Numbered from the stretch's first letter, positions 30,690-41,949 are shown. The stretch is DNA of 64,000 nucleotides from Vibrio sp. Y2-5 (GCF_014596725.1 NZ_JACVEG010000011.1:1-64000), one strand, 5' to 3'. Made by a program: numbers and translations. The notes: generated by a model from the sequence alone, not told the origin.

Positions 30690-31904
30690 ATGAATGGCGG
30701 ACAAATAGGTAACGTAGATTTAGTCAAGCAGCTAAACAGCGCTGCAGTATATCGATTAATAGACCAACAAGGTCCAATTTCTCGAATCCAGGTTGCCGAT
30801 GTAAGTCAGCTTGCCCCTGCAAGTGTGACAAAAATAACCCGCCAACTTTTAGAACGCGGCCTGATTAAAGAGGTCGCTCAACAAGCTTCTACTGGTGGTC
30901 GAAGAGCAATATCTCTGACCACCGAAGTCGCTCCATTTCACTCTGTTGCAGTACGCCTTGGGCGAGACTACATTCAGTTCAGTCTTTTTGACTTAGGTGC
31001 GAAAGAGATCGCATCAGGTTTTCAAGAGTTTCTCTATACCAGTCAAACTGAGTTGGTAGATGGCCTTCTCAAATACCTTAAAGATTTCACTAATCAACAT
31101 GCTTCCTCAATTGGGCAACTGATTGCGATCGGTATCGCCTTACCTGGTTTGGTCAATCCAGAGACTGGCGTTGTTGAATATATGCCAAATGTCAAAATAG
31201 ATACTTTACCGCTGGGCGAAATCATCAAAGACAATTTCCATGTAGAATGTTTTGTTGGTAACGACGTTAGAGGAATGGCATTAGCTGAACACTATTTTGG
31301 TGCCAGTCAGGATTGTCAGGATTCAATATTGGTTAGTGTTCACCGAGGTACAGGGGCGGGGATTATTGTCAATGGTCAAGTCTTCTTAGGCTTCAATCGT
31401 AACGTGGGTGAAATTGGTCACATACAAATAGACCCACTGGGTGATCAATGCCAATGCGGCAACTTCGGTTGCTTAGAAACCGTTGCAGCGAACCCAGCGA
31501 TCGTCAATCGCGTCAATAAACTCATCGCTCAAGGTTATGAATCCAGCTTGTCTCAAGTCGATGGTATTACTATTCATGATATATGTGAGCATGCCAACAA
31601 TGGCGATGAACTTTCCCAACAAGCTTTGGTACGTGTAGGGAATCAGTTGGGAAAAGCAATCGCAATTACCATTAACCTGTTTAACCCACAAAAAGTCATC
31701 ATTGCTGGTGCGATTACAGAAGCAAAAAGCACTCTGTTCCCTGCAATTCAACGCAATGTAGAGAATCAATCTCTAAAATCATTCCATACTAATTTGCCAA
31801 TTGAAGCTTCCCAATTAGACAAACAACCAACGTTAAGTGCTTTTGCAATGATCAAACGCGCAATGCTGAATGGTGTATTGTTACAAAAACTTCTGGAAGA
31901 TTAG
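30690..31904 (+). CDS. nagC: NagC, GlcNAc-responsive repressor of the ROK family
   Basis: A 404-residue regulator highly similar to E. coli NagC. The N-terminal winged helix contains GNVDLVKQLNSAAVYRLID and SVTKITRQLLERGLI; the ROK domain has HRGTGAGIIVNGQ and the zinc motif CQCGNFGCLE. It is released from DNA by GlcNAc-6-P. It is the second gene of the nagA operon and probably controls the divergent nagE and nagA promoters and other chitin-sugar genes. A terminator follows the stop. Confidence 0.95.
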   Translation: MNGGQIGNVDLVKQLNSAAVYRLIDQQGPISRIQVADVSQLAPASVTKITRQLLERGLIKEVAQQASTGGRRAISLTTEVAPFHSVAVRLGRDYIQFSLFDLGAKEIASGFQEFLYTSQTELVDGLLKYLKDFTNQHASSIGQLIAIGIALPGLVNPETGVVEYMPNVKIDTLPLGEIIKDNFHVECFVGNDVRGMALAEHYFGASQDCQDSILVSVHRGTGAGIIVNGQVFLGFNRNVGEIGHIQIDPLGDQCQCGNFGCLETVAANPAIVNRVNKLIAQGYESSLSQVDGITIHDICEHANNGDELSQQALVRVGNQLGKAIAITINLFNPQKVIIAGAITEAKSTLFPAIQRNVENQSLKSFHTNLPIEASQLDKQPTLSAFAMIKRAMLNGVLLQKLLED

Positions 31905-31947
31905 GGTCTATCCACATTGGTATAAGCAACTGATTACCCTATAATGC

Positions 31948-31985
31948 AAGGCTGCGTCTATTAATTAGACACAGCCTTTTTATTT
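31948..31985 (+). terminator. Terminator of nagA-nagC
   Basis: AAGGCTG-GTCTA pairs with TAGAC-CAGCCTT, allowing one bulged base, around a short loop, followed by TTTTTATTT. Confidence 0.85.
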
Positions 31986-32006
31986 CTGGGAAGCAAATAT
32001 TTACCA

Positions 32007-33593
32007 ATGGAAATTATTCTAATTACAACGGCATTCTTCGCTGGTTTTATTGCGCTAAAGTGCAACCTCCCTCCCCTAGTGGGCTTTCTTATCGCTGGTT
32101 TTGCGCTGCACGCTTTTGGCTTTGAATCAAACGAGACCATCTCCATTTTGGCCGATCTTGGTGTTACGCTGCTGCTGTTTACTATCGGTTTGAAACTGGA
32201 TATCAAGACTCTGCTGACAAAAGAGATCTGGGCCGGAGCAACAATACATAATCTTTTATCAACCGCTGTATTTAGTATTGCCCTTATCGGTTTGAAATAC
32301 TTAGGATTAGACAGCCTCGCATTGGTTTCTGTCTCTAGCATCATTTTGCTTGGCTTTGCACTCTCCTTTTCAAGTACCGTTTTTGCCGTCAAATCCCTTC
32401 AAGAAAAGGGTGAAATGAATGCAACCTATGGCACCATCGCGATTGGTATTCTTGTTATGCAAGACATCTTCGCCGTCATTTTCTTAACCGTTTCAACAGG
32501 TAAAATTCCTGAGTGGTATGCGCTTGCTTTGTTCTTGCTCCCATTCATACGCCCTTTGTTTTTCAAAATACTTGATTGGGTTGGGCACGGTGAAATGCTG
32601 GTTTTGGCAGGGATTTTCTTTGCTTTAGTCGTAGGGGCTGGCCTATTTGATTTCGTTGGTATGAAACCAGATTTAGGGGCACTCATTTTAGGCATGATGC
32701 TAGCGGGACACAGCAAAGCCTCAGAGTTATCCAAGTCTTTGTTTAATATGAAAGAGTTGTTCTTGGTCTGCTTTTTCTTGAACATTGGCTTATCTGAACA
32801 ACCGACTGTCACTGGTTTCTTGCTTGCACTATTATTACTGCTGCTACTGCCACTCAAAGGTGTGTTGTACTTCTTAGTATTAAACAAGTTTCGTTTTCGT
32901 GTCCGAACGTCACTACTCGCCACTATTTCTCTCTTCAACTTCAGTGAGTTTGGACTTATCGTCGGCGGACTGGCATTTAAGATGGGCTGGCTCTCGGGAG
33001 ACATACTCGTCGCCTTAGCCATTTCAGTACCTTTGTCTTTTATTGTCACCGCACCAATCGTACGTAAAGGTCACGAGATCTATCACTACTCGGCACATTG
33101 GTTAAAAGAACAAACCGCCGAACGAATAAATATCAGAGACAGGTTTATTAATCCGGGTAGCTCGCAACTGATTATTCTTGGTATGGGACGCATTGGGACT
33201 GGCGCTTACGACGAGTTCCATGCCCGCTATGGTAAAATCTGTTTGGGCGTTGAGCTGAGAGAAGACACGGCTTTAGAACATAGAAACGAAGGTAGAAACG
33301 TTATCTCTGGTGACGCTACCGACCCCGATTTTTGGGAAAGAATCCTTGATACAGGTAACGTTAAAATGGTGCTGTTGGCAATGCCACACCATCAGGCAAA
33401 TCAGATTGCCCTAGAGCAATTGAAAAAGCGTTCATTTAATGGGCAGATTGCAGCTATTGCCGAATATCCGGATCAGTTAGATAACCTTATCGAAAAAGGC
33501 GCGCACGCAGCGTTTAACATTTATCGAGAAGCTGGCTCTGGTTTTGCTCGTCATGTCTGTGAACAACTGAAGCCTGAATTTGCAAAACACTAG
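32007..33593 (+). CDS. Monovalent cation:proton antiporter with RCK domain (CPA2/KefB-like)
   Basis: A 528-residue protein. About twelve membrane helices of the Na+/H+ exchanger type fill the first 370 residues, with PDLGALILGMMLAGH and ALSFSSTVFAVK as typical segments. A cytoplasmic TrkA-N (RCK) nucleotide-binding domain follows, with IILGMGRIGTGAYDEF. Likely exports K+ or Na+ against protons. No kefF-like partner is adjacent and the C-terminal TrkA-C domain seen in longer family members is missing, so I do not assign kefB or ybaL. It lies between terminators and is probably monocistronic. Confidence 0.88.
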   Translation: MEIILITTAFFAGFIALKCNLPPLVGFLIAGFALHAFGFESNETISILADLGVTLLLFTIGLKLDIKTLLTKEIWAGATIHNLLSTAVFSIALIGLKYLGLDSLALVSVSSIILLGFALSFSSTVFAVKSLQEKGEMNATYGTIAIGILVMQDIFAVIFLTVSTGKIPEWYALALFLLPFIRPLFFKILDWVGHGEMLVLAGIFFALVVGAGLFDFVGMKPDLGALILGMMLAGHSKASELSKSLFNMKELFLVCFFLNIGLSEQPTVTGFLLALLLLLLLPLKGVLYFLVLNKFRFRVRTSLLATISLFNFSEFGLIVGGLAFKMGWLSGDILVALAISVPLSFIVTAPIVRKGHEIYHYSAHWLKEQTAERINIRDRFINPGSSQLIILGMGRIGTGAYDEFHARYGKICLGVELREDTALEHRNEGRNVISGDATDPDFWERILDTGNVKMVLLAMPHHQANQIALEQLKKRSFNGQIAAIAEYPDQLDNLIEKGAHAAFNIYREAGSGFARHVCEQLKPEFAKH

Positions 33594-33619
33594 CCGAGAT
33601 ACCTAGTTCACTCAAAGAG

Positions 33620-33648
33620 TAAAAAGAGCACTAAGTGCTCTTTTTTTA
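33620..33648 (+). terminator. Terminator after the CPA2 antiporter
   Basis: AAAAAGAGCAC-TAA-GTGCTCTTTTTTT, with a seven-T run. Confidence 0.93.
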
Positions 33649-33828
33649 TTCCAAGCGGTGTTTTTTTCATCATTATTTAAAATTCATCCACCAAAAAAGT
33701 AAATTAGTTAAAAAATATTTACCTATGAGAAGTTTATTTAAACTATTTACCAATCGTGGGTTGTTTTTTTTAATCAAAATGGCAAATTGGAGTCATCTGA
33801 TTAAAACTCGTTTACTAAGGGAAGTTGT

Positions 33829-35493
33829 ATGTGTTCTATCTTTGGCATCTTGGACATCAAAAGTGATGCGGCTACGCTACGCCCAGTAGCATTGGAAATG
33901 TCGAAAAAACTCCGTCACCGTGGCCCTGACTGGTCCGGTATTTATGCATCTGACAAAGCTATTTTGGCACACGAGCGTTTGGCTATTGTTGGTCTAAATA
34001 GTGGCGCACAACCTCTTTATAGCCCAGATAAGAAACTTATCCTCGCAGTAAACGGTGAAATTTATAACCATAAAGAAATTCGTGCTCGTTACGAAGGTAA
34101 GTACGAGTTCCAAACCGATTCAGACTGCGAAGTTATCTTGGCACTATACCAAGACAAAGGCGTGGATCTTCTTGAAGAACTCAACGGTATCTTTGCTTTC
34201 ATTCTTTACGATGAAGAAAAAGACGAGTACTTGGTAGGTCGCGACCACATCGGTATTATCCCGCTATACCAAGGTCAAGATGAGCACGGTAACTACTATG
34301 TTGCTTCTGAAATGAAAGCTCTGGTTCCCGTATGTAAAACCCTAAGCGAGTTCCCTCCAGGTAGCTACTATAGTTCTCAAGACAAAGAACCAACTCGATA
34401 CTACGTACGCGACTGGAACGAATATGCAGCCGTAAGTGGTAACACCACGAGCAAAGAAGAACTGACTGCAGCGCTCGAAGCGGCTGTTAAGCGTCAGTTA
34501 ATGACAGATGTACCATACGGTGTACTTTTGTCGGGTGGTTTGGACTCATCAATCACTTCAGCAGTCGCGAAACGTTTTGCAGCCATGCGTATTGAAGATG
34601 ATGAAAAATCTGCAGCTTGGTGGCCACAACTTCACTCATTCGCAGTAGGTCTTGAGGGCGCACCGGATCTTAAAGCGGCACGTGAAGTGGCTGAGAAAAT
34701 CGGCACAGTTCACCACGAGATGACTTACACCATTCAAGAAGGTCTTGATGCAATTCGTGATGTGATTTACCACATTGAAACCTATGATGTCACAACCATC
34801 CGTGCTTCTACCCCTATGTATCTCATGGGGCGTAAAATTAAAGCAATGGGCATTAAAATGGTTCTTTCTGGTGAAGGTGCGGATGAAATCTTTGGTGGTT
34901 ACTTATACTTCCACAAAGCTCCAAACGCTCAAGAATTCCACGAAGAAACCGTTCGTAAATTGCTTGCACTGAACATGTTTGACTGTGCACGCGCAAACAA
35001 ATCGCTTGCTGCATGGGGCGTAGAAGGCCGAGTGCCATTCTTAGACAAAGAATTTATCGATGTTGCAATGCGTCTGAACCCTGCAGATAAAATGTGTGGT
35101 AACGGCAAGATGGAAAAACACATCCTACGCGAGTGTTTTGAAGACTATTTACCTGAATCCATCGCATGGCGTCAGAAAGAGCAATTCTCTGATGGCGTTG
35201 GCTACAGCTGGATCGATACGCTAAAAGCAACCGCCGAGGCGAAAGTAACCGATCAACAAATGGAAACTGCACAATACCGTTTCCCATATAACACGCCAAC
35301 AACCAAAGAAGGCTATGTGTATCGTGAAATCTTTGAAGAGTTGTTCCCACTGGAGTCAGCTGCTCAATGTGTTCCGGGAGGCCCTTCAGTGGCTTGTTCT
35401 TCTGCAAAAGCAATTGAATGGGATGAATCATTCAAAAACTGTGTTGATCCATCAGGTCGAGCTGTAAAAGCCGTTCACATCGAAGCTTACTAA
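33829..35493 (+). CDS. asnB: Asparagine synthetase B, glutamine-hydrolysing
   Basis: A 554-residue enzyme making asparagine from aspartate, ATP and glutamine. The N-terminal glutaminase has nucleophile Cys2 (MCSIFGILD) and LRHRGPDWSG. The synthetase domain has the ATP-pyrophosphatase loop LLSGGLDSSI and SGEGADEIFGGY. AAGGGAAGTTGT precedes the ATG. Upstream lies about 180 bases of very AT-rich DNA that should carry the promoter. Converges on rfaH. Confidence 0.96.
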   Translation: MCSIFGILDIKSDAATLRPVALEMSKKLRHRGPDWSGIYASDKAILAHERLAIVGLNSGAQPLYSPDKKLILAVNGEIYNHKEIRARYEGKYEFQTDSDCEVILALYQDKGVDLLEELNGIFAFILYDEEKDEYLVGRDHIGIIPLYQGQDEHGNYYVASEMKALVPVCKTLSEFPPGSYYSSQDKEPTRYYVRDWNEYAAVSGNTTSKEELTAALEAAVKRQLMTDVPYGVLLSGGLDSSITSAVAKRFAAMRIEDDEKSAAWWPQLHSFAVGLEGAPDLKAAREVAEKIGTVHHEMTYTIQEGLDAIRDVIYHIETYDVTTIRASTPMYLMGRKIKAMGIKMVLSGEGADEIFGGYLYFHKAPNAQEFHEETVRKLLALNMFDCARANKSLAAWGVEGRVPFLDKEFIDVAMRLNPADKMCGNGKMEKHILRECFEDYLPESIAWRQKEQFSDGVGYSWIDTLKATAEAKVTDQQMETAQYRFPYNTPTTKEGYVYREIFEELFPLESAAQCVPGGPSVACSSAKAIEWDESFKNCVDPSGRAVKAVHIEAY

Positions 35494-35504
35494 GTAATAA
35501 AAAG

Positions 35505-35531
35505 AAAAAGGCGCCTAGGGCGCCTTTTTCT
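35505..35531. terminator. Bidirectional terminator between asnB and rfaH
   Basis: AAAAAGGCGCC-TAG-GGCGCCTTTTT has U runs on both strands, serving both converging genes. Confidence 0.92.
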
Positions 35532-35553
35532 TATATCGATGTATTTAGTCGCT

Positions 35554-36051
35554 CTACTTAAGATCTAAATCTTTGTTATCAATACTCATCACTATTGGTT
35601 GGTTGATGAGCTTAATCAACATTAATGATCGAGTTTCCCCATCCGATTCCTGATAAATTGCTTCGATGCCAGAAAATTGCCCACCAGTCACTTTCATCAC
35701 TTGACCTTGTGTTGGCATTTTAGAAACAGCAAAACTTTGCTCACTCGTATCCATCTGTTTAAGTTCATAAATCAGATCACCTTGCAATTCTTTAGGTTGA
35801 GCGCCAAAGCGGATAAAATCAGCGACTCCACGGGTTGAGCGAACCGTGGTAAATGAAGGGCCAATTTCAAAATCAAAACGGACGAACATATAACAAGGGA
35901 AAAGCGGCTCTTTCACTGATTGACGCTTTCCTCGTAGAATTTTCTCAACTGTAACTTCTGGGTAAAAGCACTCAACGCCTTGATTTTCTAAATGAGCTTT
36001 CGCTCTAAGCTGCTCACCTCGCTTACAATAAAGTAAATACCAACGTTTCAT
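35554..36051 (-). CDS. rfaH: Transcription antiterminator RfaH
   Basis: A 165-residue NusG paralogue that joins RNA polymerase at ops elements and lets it read through long surface-polysaccharide and similar operons. The NGN domain starts MKRWYLLYCKRGEQLRAKAHLE, read here as WYLLYCK and AKAHLENQGVECFYPE; the C-terminal KOW region has GQVMKVTGGQFSG. An upstream TTG at 36063 is possible, but the ATG at 36051 gives the family's usual N-terminus and length. No ops element (GGCGGTAGCGT-like) was seen in the window, so its targets lie elsewhere. Confidence 0.94.
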   Translation of the reverse strand: MKRWYLLYCKRGEQLRAKAHLENQGVECFYPEVTVEKILRGKRQSVKEPLFPCYMFVRFDFEIGPSFTTVRSTRGVADFIRFGAQPKELQGDLIYELKQMDTSEQSFAVSKMPTQGQVMKVTGGQFSGIEAIYQESDGETRSLMLIKLINQPIVMSIDNKDLDLK

Positions 36052-36361
36052 ATTCTTAACCAATTATTTTTTTGGCAATGCTATCACTATGGATTTACAT
36101 AGTCATGATTAAAGATAGTAACAACCATTCATCGTCGCTCGTGTGACGAAATAAACAGCACTACCTCATCTAACAATACTTTATTTAAAAATTAGTTTTC
36201 ACAAATAGTAACTTTTTCAAATATCCTGAATTAACAACGATAAGCAGAGTGAAAATCCACCAAACACACTAATTTACAATATTAAATCATTTGAAATATC
36301 TTTATGACCAATGTATATCTATCGGCCACTAAAAATATAATGATGGCATTAGTTTCTAATT
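36052..36361. other. Divergent intergenic region between rfaH and the peptide transporter
   Basis: This 310-base region is very AT-rich. A TATAAT at 36336-36341 is a plausible -10 for the transporter gene, with no clear -35. Nothing else was recognised. Confidence 0.45.
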
Positions 36362-37750
36362 ATGCAAAACCAACGACAAATTTTTGGTCACCCACGTGGC
36401 TTATTTCTTTTATTTAGCACAGAGCTTTGGGAACGTTTCTCCTACTATGCAATGAGAGCTATCTTAGTTCTTTACTTGACTGACGCCACTCTTAACGGTG
36501 GTTTGGGTTGGTCAACAAAAGACGCTCTTGATCTTTACGGTATCTATACTGGCTTGGTATATATCACTCCACTTATTGGTGGCTACCTAGCGGATAATTA
36601 CCTTGGTCAACGCCGTTCCATTCTAATCGGCGGCGCATTGATGGCTATTGGTCAATTCACCTTAGCAATGCCAGCAGAGGTTATTGGTATTTCGCCAATG
36701 CACTCTTTTTATCTTGGCCTAGCGCTACTGATTGCAGGTAACGGCCTGTTCAAACCAAACATTTCAACAATGGTTGGTGATTTGTACCAAGAAGGTGATC
36801 ATCGTCGCGATGGTGCCTTTACTATCTTCTACATGGGTATCAACATTGGTGCTCTGCTTGCTGGTGTTGTCGCAGGGTCAGTAACCAATTCTTTCGGCTG
36901 GAAAGCAGGTTTTGTTGCAGCAGGTATCGGCATGCTAATTAGCTTAGTTATGCAGCTTACTCTTGCTCAGTCGTGGCTTGGTGATATCGGTAGAGTTCCT
37001 GCAGCTAAACGCGCAATGGAAAATAACAAATCTCAAACCAAGCAGCCGCTTACGAAAGAAGAGTTTGACCGCATTAAAGTTATCTTAATCATGAGTCTGT
37101 TTACTATTGTGTTCTGGGCTGGTTTTGAGCAAGCTGGCGGTTTGATGAATATCTATACCCAGCAATATACAGACCGCATGATCGGCAGCTTTGAAGTGCC
37201 AGCGGCTTGGTTCCAGTCACTAAACCCATTCTTTATTATTACTCTGGCTCCAGTACTGGCTGTTTTTTGGGTAAGACTGGGCAAACGTGAACCTAACTCT
37301 CCTGTTAAGTTTGCACTTGCAATGTTCTTCTTAGCACTTGGCTTCCTATGTATGGTAGGTGCGGTGATGCAGCAAGGCGGAGACACTACGGTAAAAACAT
37401 CTATGCTGTGGTTGGTGGGTGCATTCTTCTTCCATACTTTAGGCGAGCTGTGTTTATCTCCAATTGGTTTATCACTAGTGACTAAACTTGCTCCACTACG
37501 TCTTGCTTCACTCATGATGGGTGCATGGTTTGGTTGTAATGCGATCGCAAACTATGTTGCTGGCTATGTTGGCTCTCATGTAGGTGAGTTAGGCGCAATG
37601 GCCATCTTCAGTGGTATTGCTGTGACAGCTACCGTATCTGGTGTCATTCTCCTTCTGTTTGCAAACAAGCTAGTATTTTGGATGCACGGAGCAGAAGGCT
37701 ACGTTGAAGTTGCAGCTGACGAAAAACAAGCTGAAGTACAACCGGCTTAA
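36362..37750 (+). CDS. POT-family peptide:proton symporter
   Basis: A 462-residue major-facilitator protein with about fourteen helices, importing di- and tripeptides with protons. The proton-coupling motif is ELWERFSYY (ExxER), and LFKPNISTMVGDLY and YMGINIGAL are POT signatures. Closest in character to the DtpA/DtpB type, but the paralogue cannot be chosen from the sequence alone. It stands alone with its own terminator, converging on hemH. Confidence 0.9.
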   Translation: MQNQRQIFGHPRGLFLLFSTELWERFSYYAMRAILVLYLTDATLNGGLGWSTKDALDLYGIYTGLVYITPLIGGYLADNYLGQRRSILIGGALMAIGQFTLAMPAEVIGISPMHSFYLGLALLIAGNGLFKPNISTMVGDLYQEGDHRRDGAFTIFYMGINIGALLAGVVAGSVTNSFGWKAGFVAAGIGMLISLVMQLTLAQSWLGDIGRVPAAKRAMENNKSQTKQPLTKEEFDRIKVILIMSLFTIVFWAGFEQAGGLMNIYTQQYTDRMIGSFEVPAAWFQSLNPFFIITLAPVLAVFWVRLGKREPNSPVKFALAMFFLALGFLCMVGAVMQQGGDTTVKTSMLWLVGAFFFHTLGELCLSPIGLSLVTKLAPLRLASLMMGAWFGCNAIANYVAGYVGSHVGELGAMAIFSGIAVTATVSGVILLLFANKLVFWMHGAEGYVEVAADEKQAEVQPA

Positions 37751-37765
37751 TACTGCTTGGATAGT

Positions 37766-37798
37766 AAAAAGGACCACTTAATGTGGTCCTTTTTGTTT
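37766..37798. terminator. Terminator between the peptide transporter and hemH
   Basis: AAAAAGGACCACTTAATGTGGTCCTTTTT, with U runs on both strands. Confidence 0.9.
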
Positions 37799-37814
37799 AC
37801 TAGAACATTCAAAC

Positions 37815-38771
37815 TTAGCTCGTTACAAGTGCGTTCATCATCTCGATATGAGCATCATCTGCATTCAAACAAGGAATGTAATTAAACGTCTCGCCACCAG
37901 CTTCTAAAAACAACTCTTTGTTTTCCCCTGCTATCTCTTCAAGCGTTTCCAAACAGTCGACAGAAAATGCCGGACAGATGATATCAAGCTTCTTAATGCC
38001 CTTTTCAGGTAGCGATTCCATCGTTTTGTCGGTATAGGGTTGTAACCACTCTTCCTTACCAAATTGAGACTGGTAGGTCATCAGAACTTTATCTTCGGAT
38101 AATCCGAGCTCTTGGGCAAGAAGGCGCGTCGTTTCTTCACAATGCAGTGGATAAATATCGCCATTATCAGCGTATCGCTTAGGGATTCCGTGGTAAGAGC
38201 ATACTAATAAATCCCCTTGACCATTTTGCTCCCAAGATGCACGAACGCTGCTTGCTAACGCTTGTATGTATAGAGGGTGGCTGTAGTAGTCACGCACAAA
38301 CGTAAGCTGAGGCATAGTTGGAATGCCCTTTATGGCTTTCGCCAATCCATCAAAAACAGCAGCGGTCGTCGACGATGAATACTGAGGATATAGAGGAAGA
38401 ACAATAACCTCTTCAACGCCTTGTTGCAGGAGTTTTTCCAGGCCACTACTTAAACTTGGTTCACCATAAGTCATTCCAAGTTCAACAGGAATATTTAGCA
38501 ATGCTTGTAGCTTGTTACGCTGTTGCTGTGAATACACCATCAAGGGAGAGCCCTCTTCCAGCCAAACCGACTGGTACAGTTTTGCAACTTTAGGAGAGCG
38601 AATAGGTAGGATGATTCCATGTAAAAGCGGACACCACAACCAACGACTCATATCGACAACACGTTTGTCATGAAGAAATTCAGCCAAAAAACGCTTAACT
38701 TCAACAGCGGTAGGAGCTTTAGGTGTACCTAAATTGGCTAACAAGACACCTTGTTTTTTTATCGTTTTCAT
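37815..38771 (-). CDS. hemH: Ferrochelatase
   Basis: A 318-residue enzyme inserting Fe2+ into protoporphyrin IX, the last step of haem synthesis. The catalytic His is in [23 protein letters not shown] and [13 protein letters not shown] are family motifs. Length is normal for a proteobacterial enzyme, and the C-terminal iron-sulfur extension of some relatives is absent. It is 196 bases downstream of adk, the same order as in E. coli. Confidence 0.95.
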   Translation of the reverse strand: MKTIKKQGVLLANLGTPKAPTAVEVKRFLAEFLHDKRVVDMSRWLWCPLLHGIILPIRSPKVAKLYQSVWLEEGSPLMVYSQQQRNKLQALLNIPVELGMTYGEPSLSSGLEKLLQQGVEEVIVLPLYPQYSSSTTAAVFDGLAKAIKGIPTMPQLTFVRDYYSHPLYIQALASSVRASWEQNGQGDLLVCSYHGIPKRYADNGDIYPLHCEETTRLLAQELGLSEDKVLMTYQSQFGKEEWLQPYTDKTMESLPEKGIKKLDIICPAFSVDCLETLEEIAGENKELFLEAGGETFNYIPCLNADDAHIEMMNALVTS

Positions 38772-38826
38772 AGCGTCCTTTTTCTATTATTCCGGCTCAA
38801 TACTTAAGTAAAAGGGGGATATACCC

Positions 38827-38846
38827 AAATCAGTTGGGGCTGATTT
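38827..38846. other. Hairpin upstream of hemH
   Basis: AAATCAG and CTGATTT form a 7-bp stem around TTGGGG; flanking GTAAAA and TTTTAC arms extend it. TATACCC lies just inside. It resembles the dispersed palindromes reported among the findings. Confidence 0.4.
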
Positions 38847-38897
38847 TACACGAATTTACATCACTAACATTGTGTCAGTTTCAAGTCGTTTAGGTAT

Positions 38898-38923
38898 AAA
38901 AAAAGCGACCTTACGGCCGCTTA
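38898..38923 (-). terminator. Terminator of adk
   Basis: AAGCGGCC-GTAA-GGTCGCTT on the minus strand, with one G-U pair, followed by a seven-T run. Confidence 0.88.
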
Positions 38924-38967
38924 ACTATAACAAAATTATTAAAAATTTTGATAATAGGTATTATCTA

Positions 38968-39624
<657 letters not shown>

Positions 39625-39638
39625 TTAGAAAATAATAT

Positions 39639-39723
39639 TTATACCGAAGCTCACTATATCCTTTTAGAAGCAAAGTCCTTTAGAGGAACATCCTTGATAG
39701 GGGAACGGTAAGTTTCGGTATAA
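39639..39723. repeat. 85-bp element with perfect 10-bp inverted ends in the adk leader
   Basis: TTATACCGAA at 39639-39648 and TTCGGTATAA at 39714-39723 are exact inverted copies. In adk mRNA orientation the interior contains AAGGATG, GTTCCTC-TAAA-GGAC and CTAAAAGGATATAG, suggesting internal stems. It could be a miniature palindromic repeat or a leader structure of adk. Confidence 0.5.
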
Positions 39724-39916
39724 CAGTTGATACAGCTAGCGAATGCAAGCTGGCGTGCAAAATACACGCGTTGATAACCATATTCAAGCTTCGCATTCTA
39801 TCACATAAATTTGTCTCTCAGGCGAATCTAAGACTAAAGAATGCAACTTGGCATCCATCCCTAAAGCCTGTTTAGCACAAATCGAAACAAATAAACGACG
39901 TTAGCTCACTTTTTAA

Positions 39917-39947
39917 TAAAAAAGCCCGCATTTCGCGAGCTTTTTAT
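39917..39947 (-). terminator. Terminator of htpG
   Basis: GCTCGC-GAAAT-GCGGGC followed by TTTTTT on the minus strand. Confidence 0.88.
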
Positions 39948-39959
39948 TCATTAAAACTA

Positions 39960-41864
39960 TTAAACCTTAGTCAGAAGTTTATTCATTGCACTCAGGAACT
40001 GAGAAGGATCGGCCATTGAACCGCGTTCAGCCAACATTGCCTGACCCAGCAACACTTCTACCCAACGTCCAAAGGCTTCTTCGTCTGGTTCATCAGACAT
40101 CATCTTAACCAAAGCGTGTTCAGGGTTGACCTCAAAAATATACTTCACTTCAGGCACTGCCTGACCAGCTGCTTCCAAAAGCTTCGCCATTTGAGTACCC
40201 ATTTCGAAATCATCCGTGACAACAACTGCCGGAGTCGTCGCAAGCTTAAATGTTGTACGCACGTCTTTTACTCGGTCACCTAAGTAGCCTTTGATACGCT
40301 CAACAACCGACTGAAACTCTTGTTCCGTCTCTTTATGCTTCTCTTTTTCTGCTTCGTCTTCGAACTTGCTTAGATCAAGACCCGCTTTGGTGATTGACTG
40401 GAACTGCTTACCATCAAACTCTGTTAAGTAGTTCATCAACCATTCGTCAATGCGATCGTACATCAGAATAACTTCGATACCCTTAGACTTAAATTGTTCT
40501 AAGTGTGGGCTATTCTTAGCTGCCGCATAGCTGTCAGCCGTCAAGTAATAGATCTTGTCTTGGCCTTCTTTCATGCGTTCAACATAGGAAGCTAAACCAA
40601 TTGTTTGCTCTGAAGAATCGACTTCTGTCGATGCAAAACGCAGCAGACCGGCAATCTTCTCTTTGTTTGCCATGTCTTCAGCTGGGCCTTCTTTCATTAC
40701 AAGACCAAACTGCTTCCAGAACGACTGGTATTTCTCTTCATCATTACTTGCCATGCGCTCAAGCATAGTAAGTACACGCTTAGTACATGCGTTGCGTAAA
40801 GATTGAGTAACCTTATTGTCTTGCAGAATTTCACGTGAAACGTTTAGCGGCAGATCGTTTGAATCTATCAAACCACGCACAAAACGCAGGTAAGACGGCA
40901 TAAACTGCTCTGCGTCATCCATAATGAATACACGTTGAACATAAAGTTTCAAACCAGACTTATGGTCTCGGTTCATCATGTCCCAAGGTGCTTTAGAAGG
41001 AATGTACAACAAGCTGGTGTAATCGTTCTTACCTTCCACCTTGTTGTGGCTCCAAACGAGCGGTTCAGCAAAATCATGAGATACGTGTCTGTAGAACTCT
41101 TGATACTCTTCATCAGTAATATCTGATTTGCTACGAGTCCAAAGCGCTTGTGCTTTATTGATTTGTTCCCAATTCTTATTGCCCGTCTCTTTACCTTCGT
41201 CATCACGCTCTTCAGTCTGAATAAAGACTGGAATACCGATATGATCTGAGTATTTTGAAATCACATCACGTAAACGCCATTCAGAAAGGAACTCTTCCCC
41301 TTCTTCGCGTAGATGAAGAATGATATCTGTACCACGACTTGCCTTTTCAATTGACTCTACCGTGTACTCACCTTCACCTTTTGAATGCCATTGAACCGCT
41401 TCATTGCTCGCAACTCCCGCAGCGCGAGTACGTACCGTTACTGCATCAGCAACGATAAATGCAGAGTAGAAGCCAACACCAAATTGTCCGATAAGCTGAG
41501 AATCCTTGGTTTGCTCTTCAGAAAGCTTAGAGAAAAACTCCGCTGTACCTGATTTCGCGATAGTACCTAAATGCTCAATCACATTTTCGCGATTCATACC
41601 GATACCGTTATCCGAGATCGTTATCGTTTTTGTCTCTTTGTCGAATGACAGTTTAACGCCAAGGTCTGCATCACCTTGGTAAAGGTCTGGATTTGATAAT
41701 GCTTGAAAACGCAGCTTATCTGCAGCGTCTGAAGCGTTAGAAATCAACTCACGCAGGAAGATCTCTTTGTTTGAATACAAAGAGTGAATCATAAGATGAA
41801 GTAGTTGCTTCACTTCCGATTGAAAGCCACGAGTTTCTTTATTTGCTGTCATTGTTTCGCTCAT
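39960..41864 (-). CDS. htpG: Molecular chaperone HtpG (Hsp90)
   Basis: A 634-residue cytosolic Hsp90. The N-terminal GHKL ATPase shows [19 protein letters not shown] and [11 protein letters not shown]; middle and C-terminal dimerisation domains follow. It is divergent from toxR. A sigma-32-type promoter lies about 85-115 bases upstream. In V. cholerae this arrangement was shown to couple heat shock to toxR expression; whether that applies here is inference. Confidence 0.97.
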   Translation of the reverse strand: MSETMTANKETRGFQSEVKQLLHLMIHSLYSNKEIFLRELISNASDAADKLRFQALSNPDLYQGDADLGVKLSFDKETKTITISDNGIGMNRENVIEHLGTIAKSGTAEFFSKLSEEQTKDSQLIGQFGVGFYSAFIVADAVTVRTRAAGVASNEAVQWHSKGEGEYTVESIEKASRGTDIILHLREEGEEFLSEWRLRDVISKYSDHIGIPVFIQTEERDDEGKETGNKNWEQINKAQALWTRSKSDITDEEYQEFYRHVSHDFAEPLVWSHNKVEGKNDYTSLLYIPSKAPWDMMNRDHKSGLKLYVQRVFIMDDAEQFMPSYLRFVRGLIDSNDLPLNVSREILQDNKVTQSLRNACTKRVLTMLERMASNDEEKYQSFWKQFGLVMKEGPAEDMANKEKIAGLLRFASTEVDSSEQTIGLASYVERMKEGQDKIYYLTADSYAAAKNSPHLEQFKSKGIEVILMYDRIDEWLMNYLTEFDGKQFQSITKAGLDLSKFEDEAEKEKHKETEQEFQSVVERIKGYLGDRVKDVRTTFKLATTPAVVVTDDFEMGTQMAKLLEAAGQAVPEVKYIFEVNPEHALVKMMSDEPDEEAFGRWVEVLLGQAMLAERGSMADPSQFLSAMNKLLTKV

Positions 41865-41949
41865 TTTAGCTCCATAACATCACATTAGAGATTTCCAGTC
41901 ACAATGCTTAAAAATTAGCCAGACCAGAAAGATAACCAATTTGGTAAAT

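Noticed and set aside
33635-33889. An 84-codon frame overlapping the start of asnB
   Set aside because: It begins inside the preceding terminator, is AT-driven in composition, and runs into asnB in another frame.
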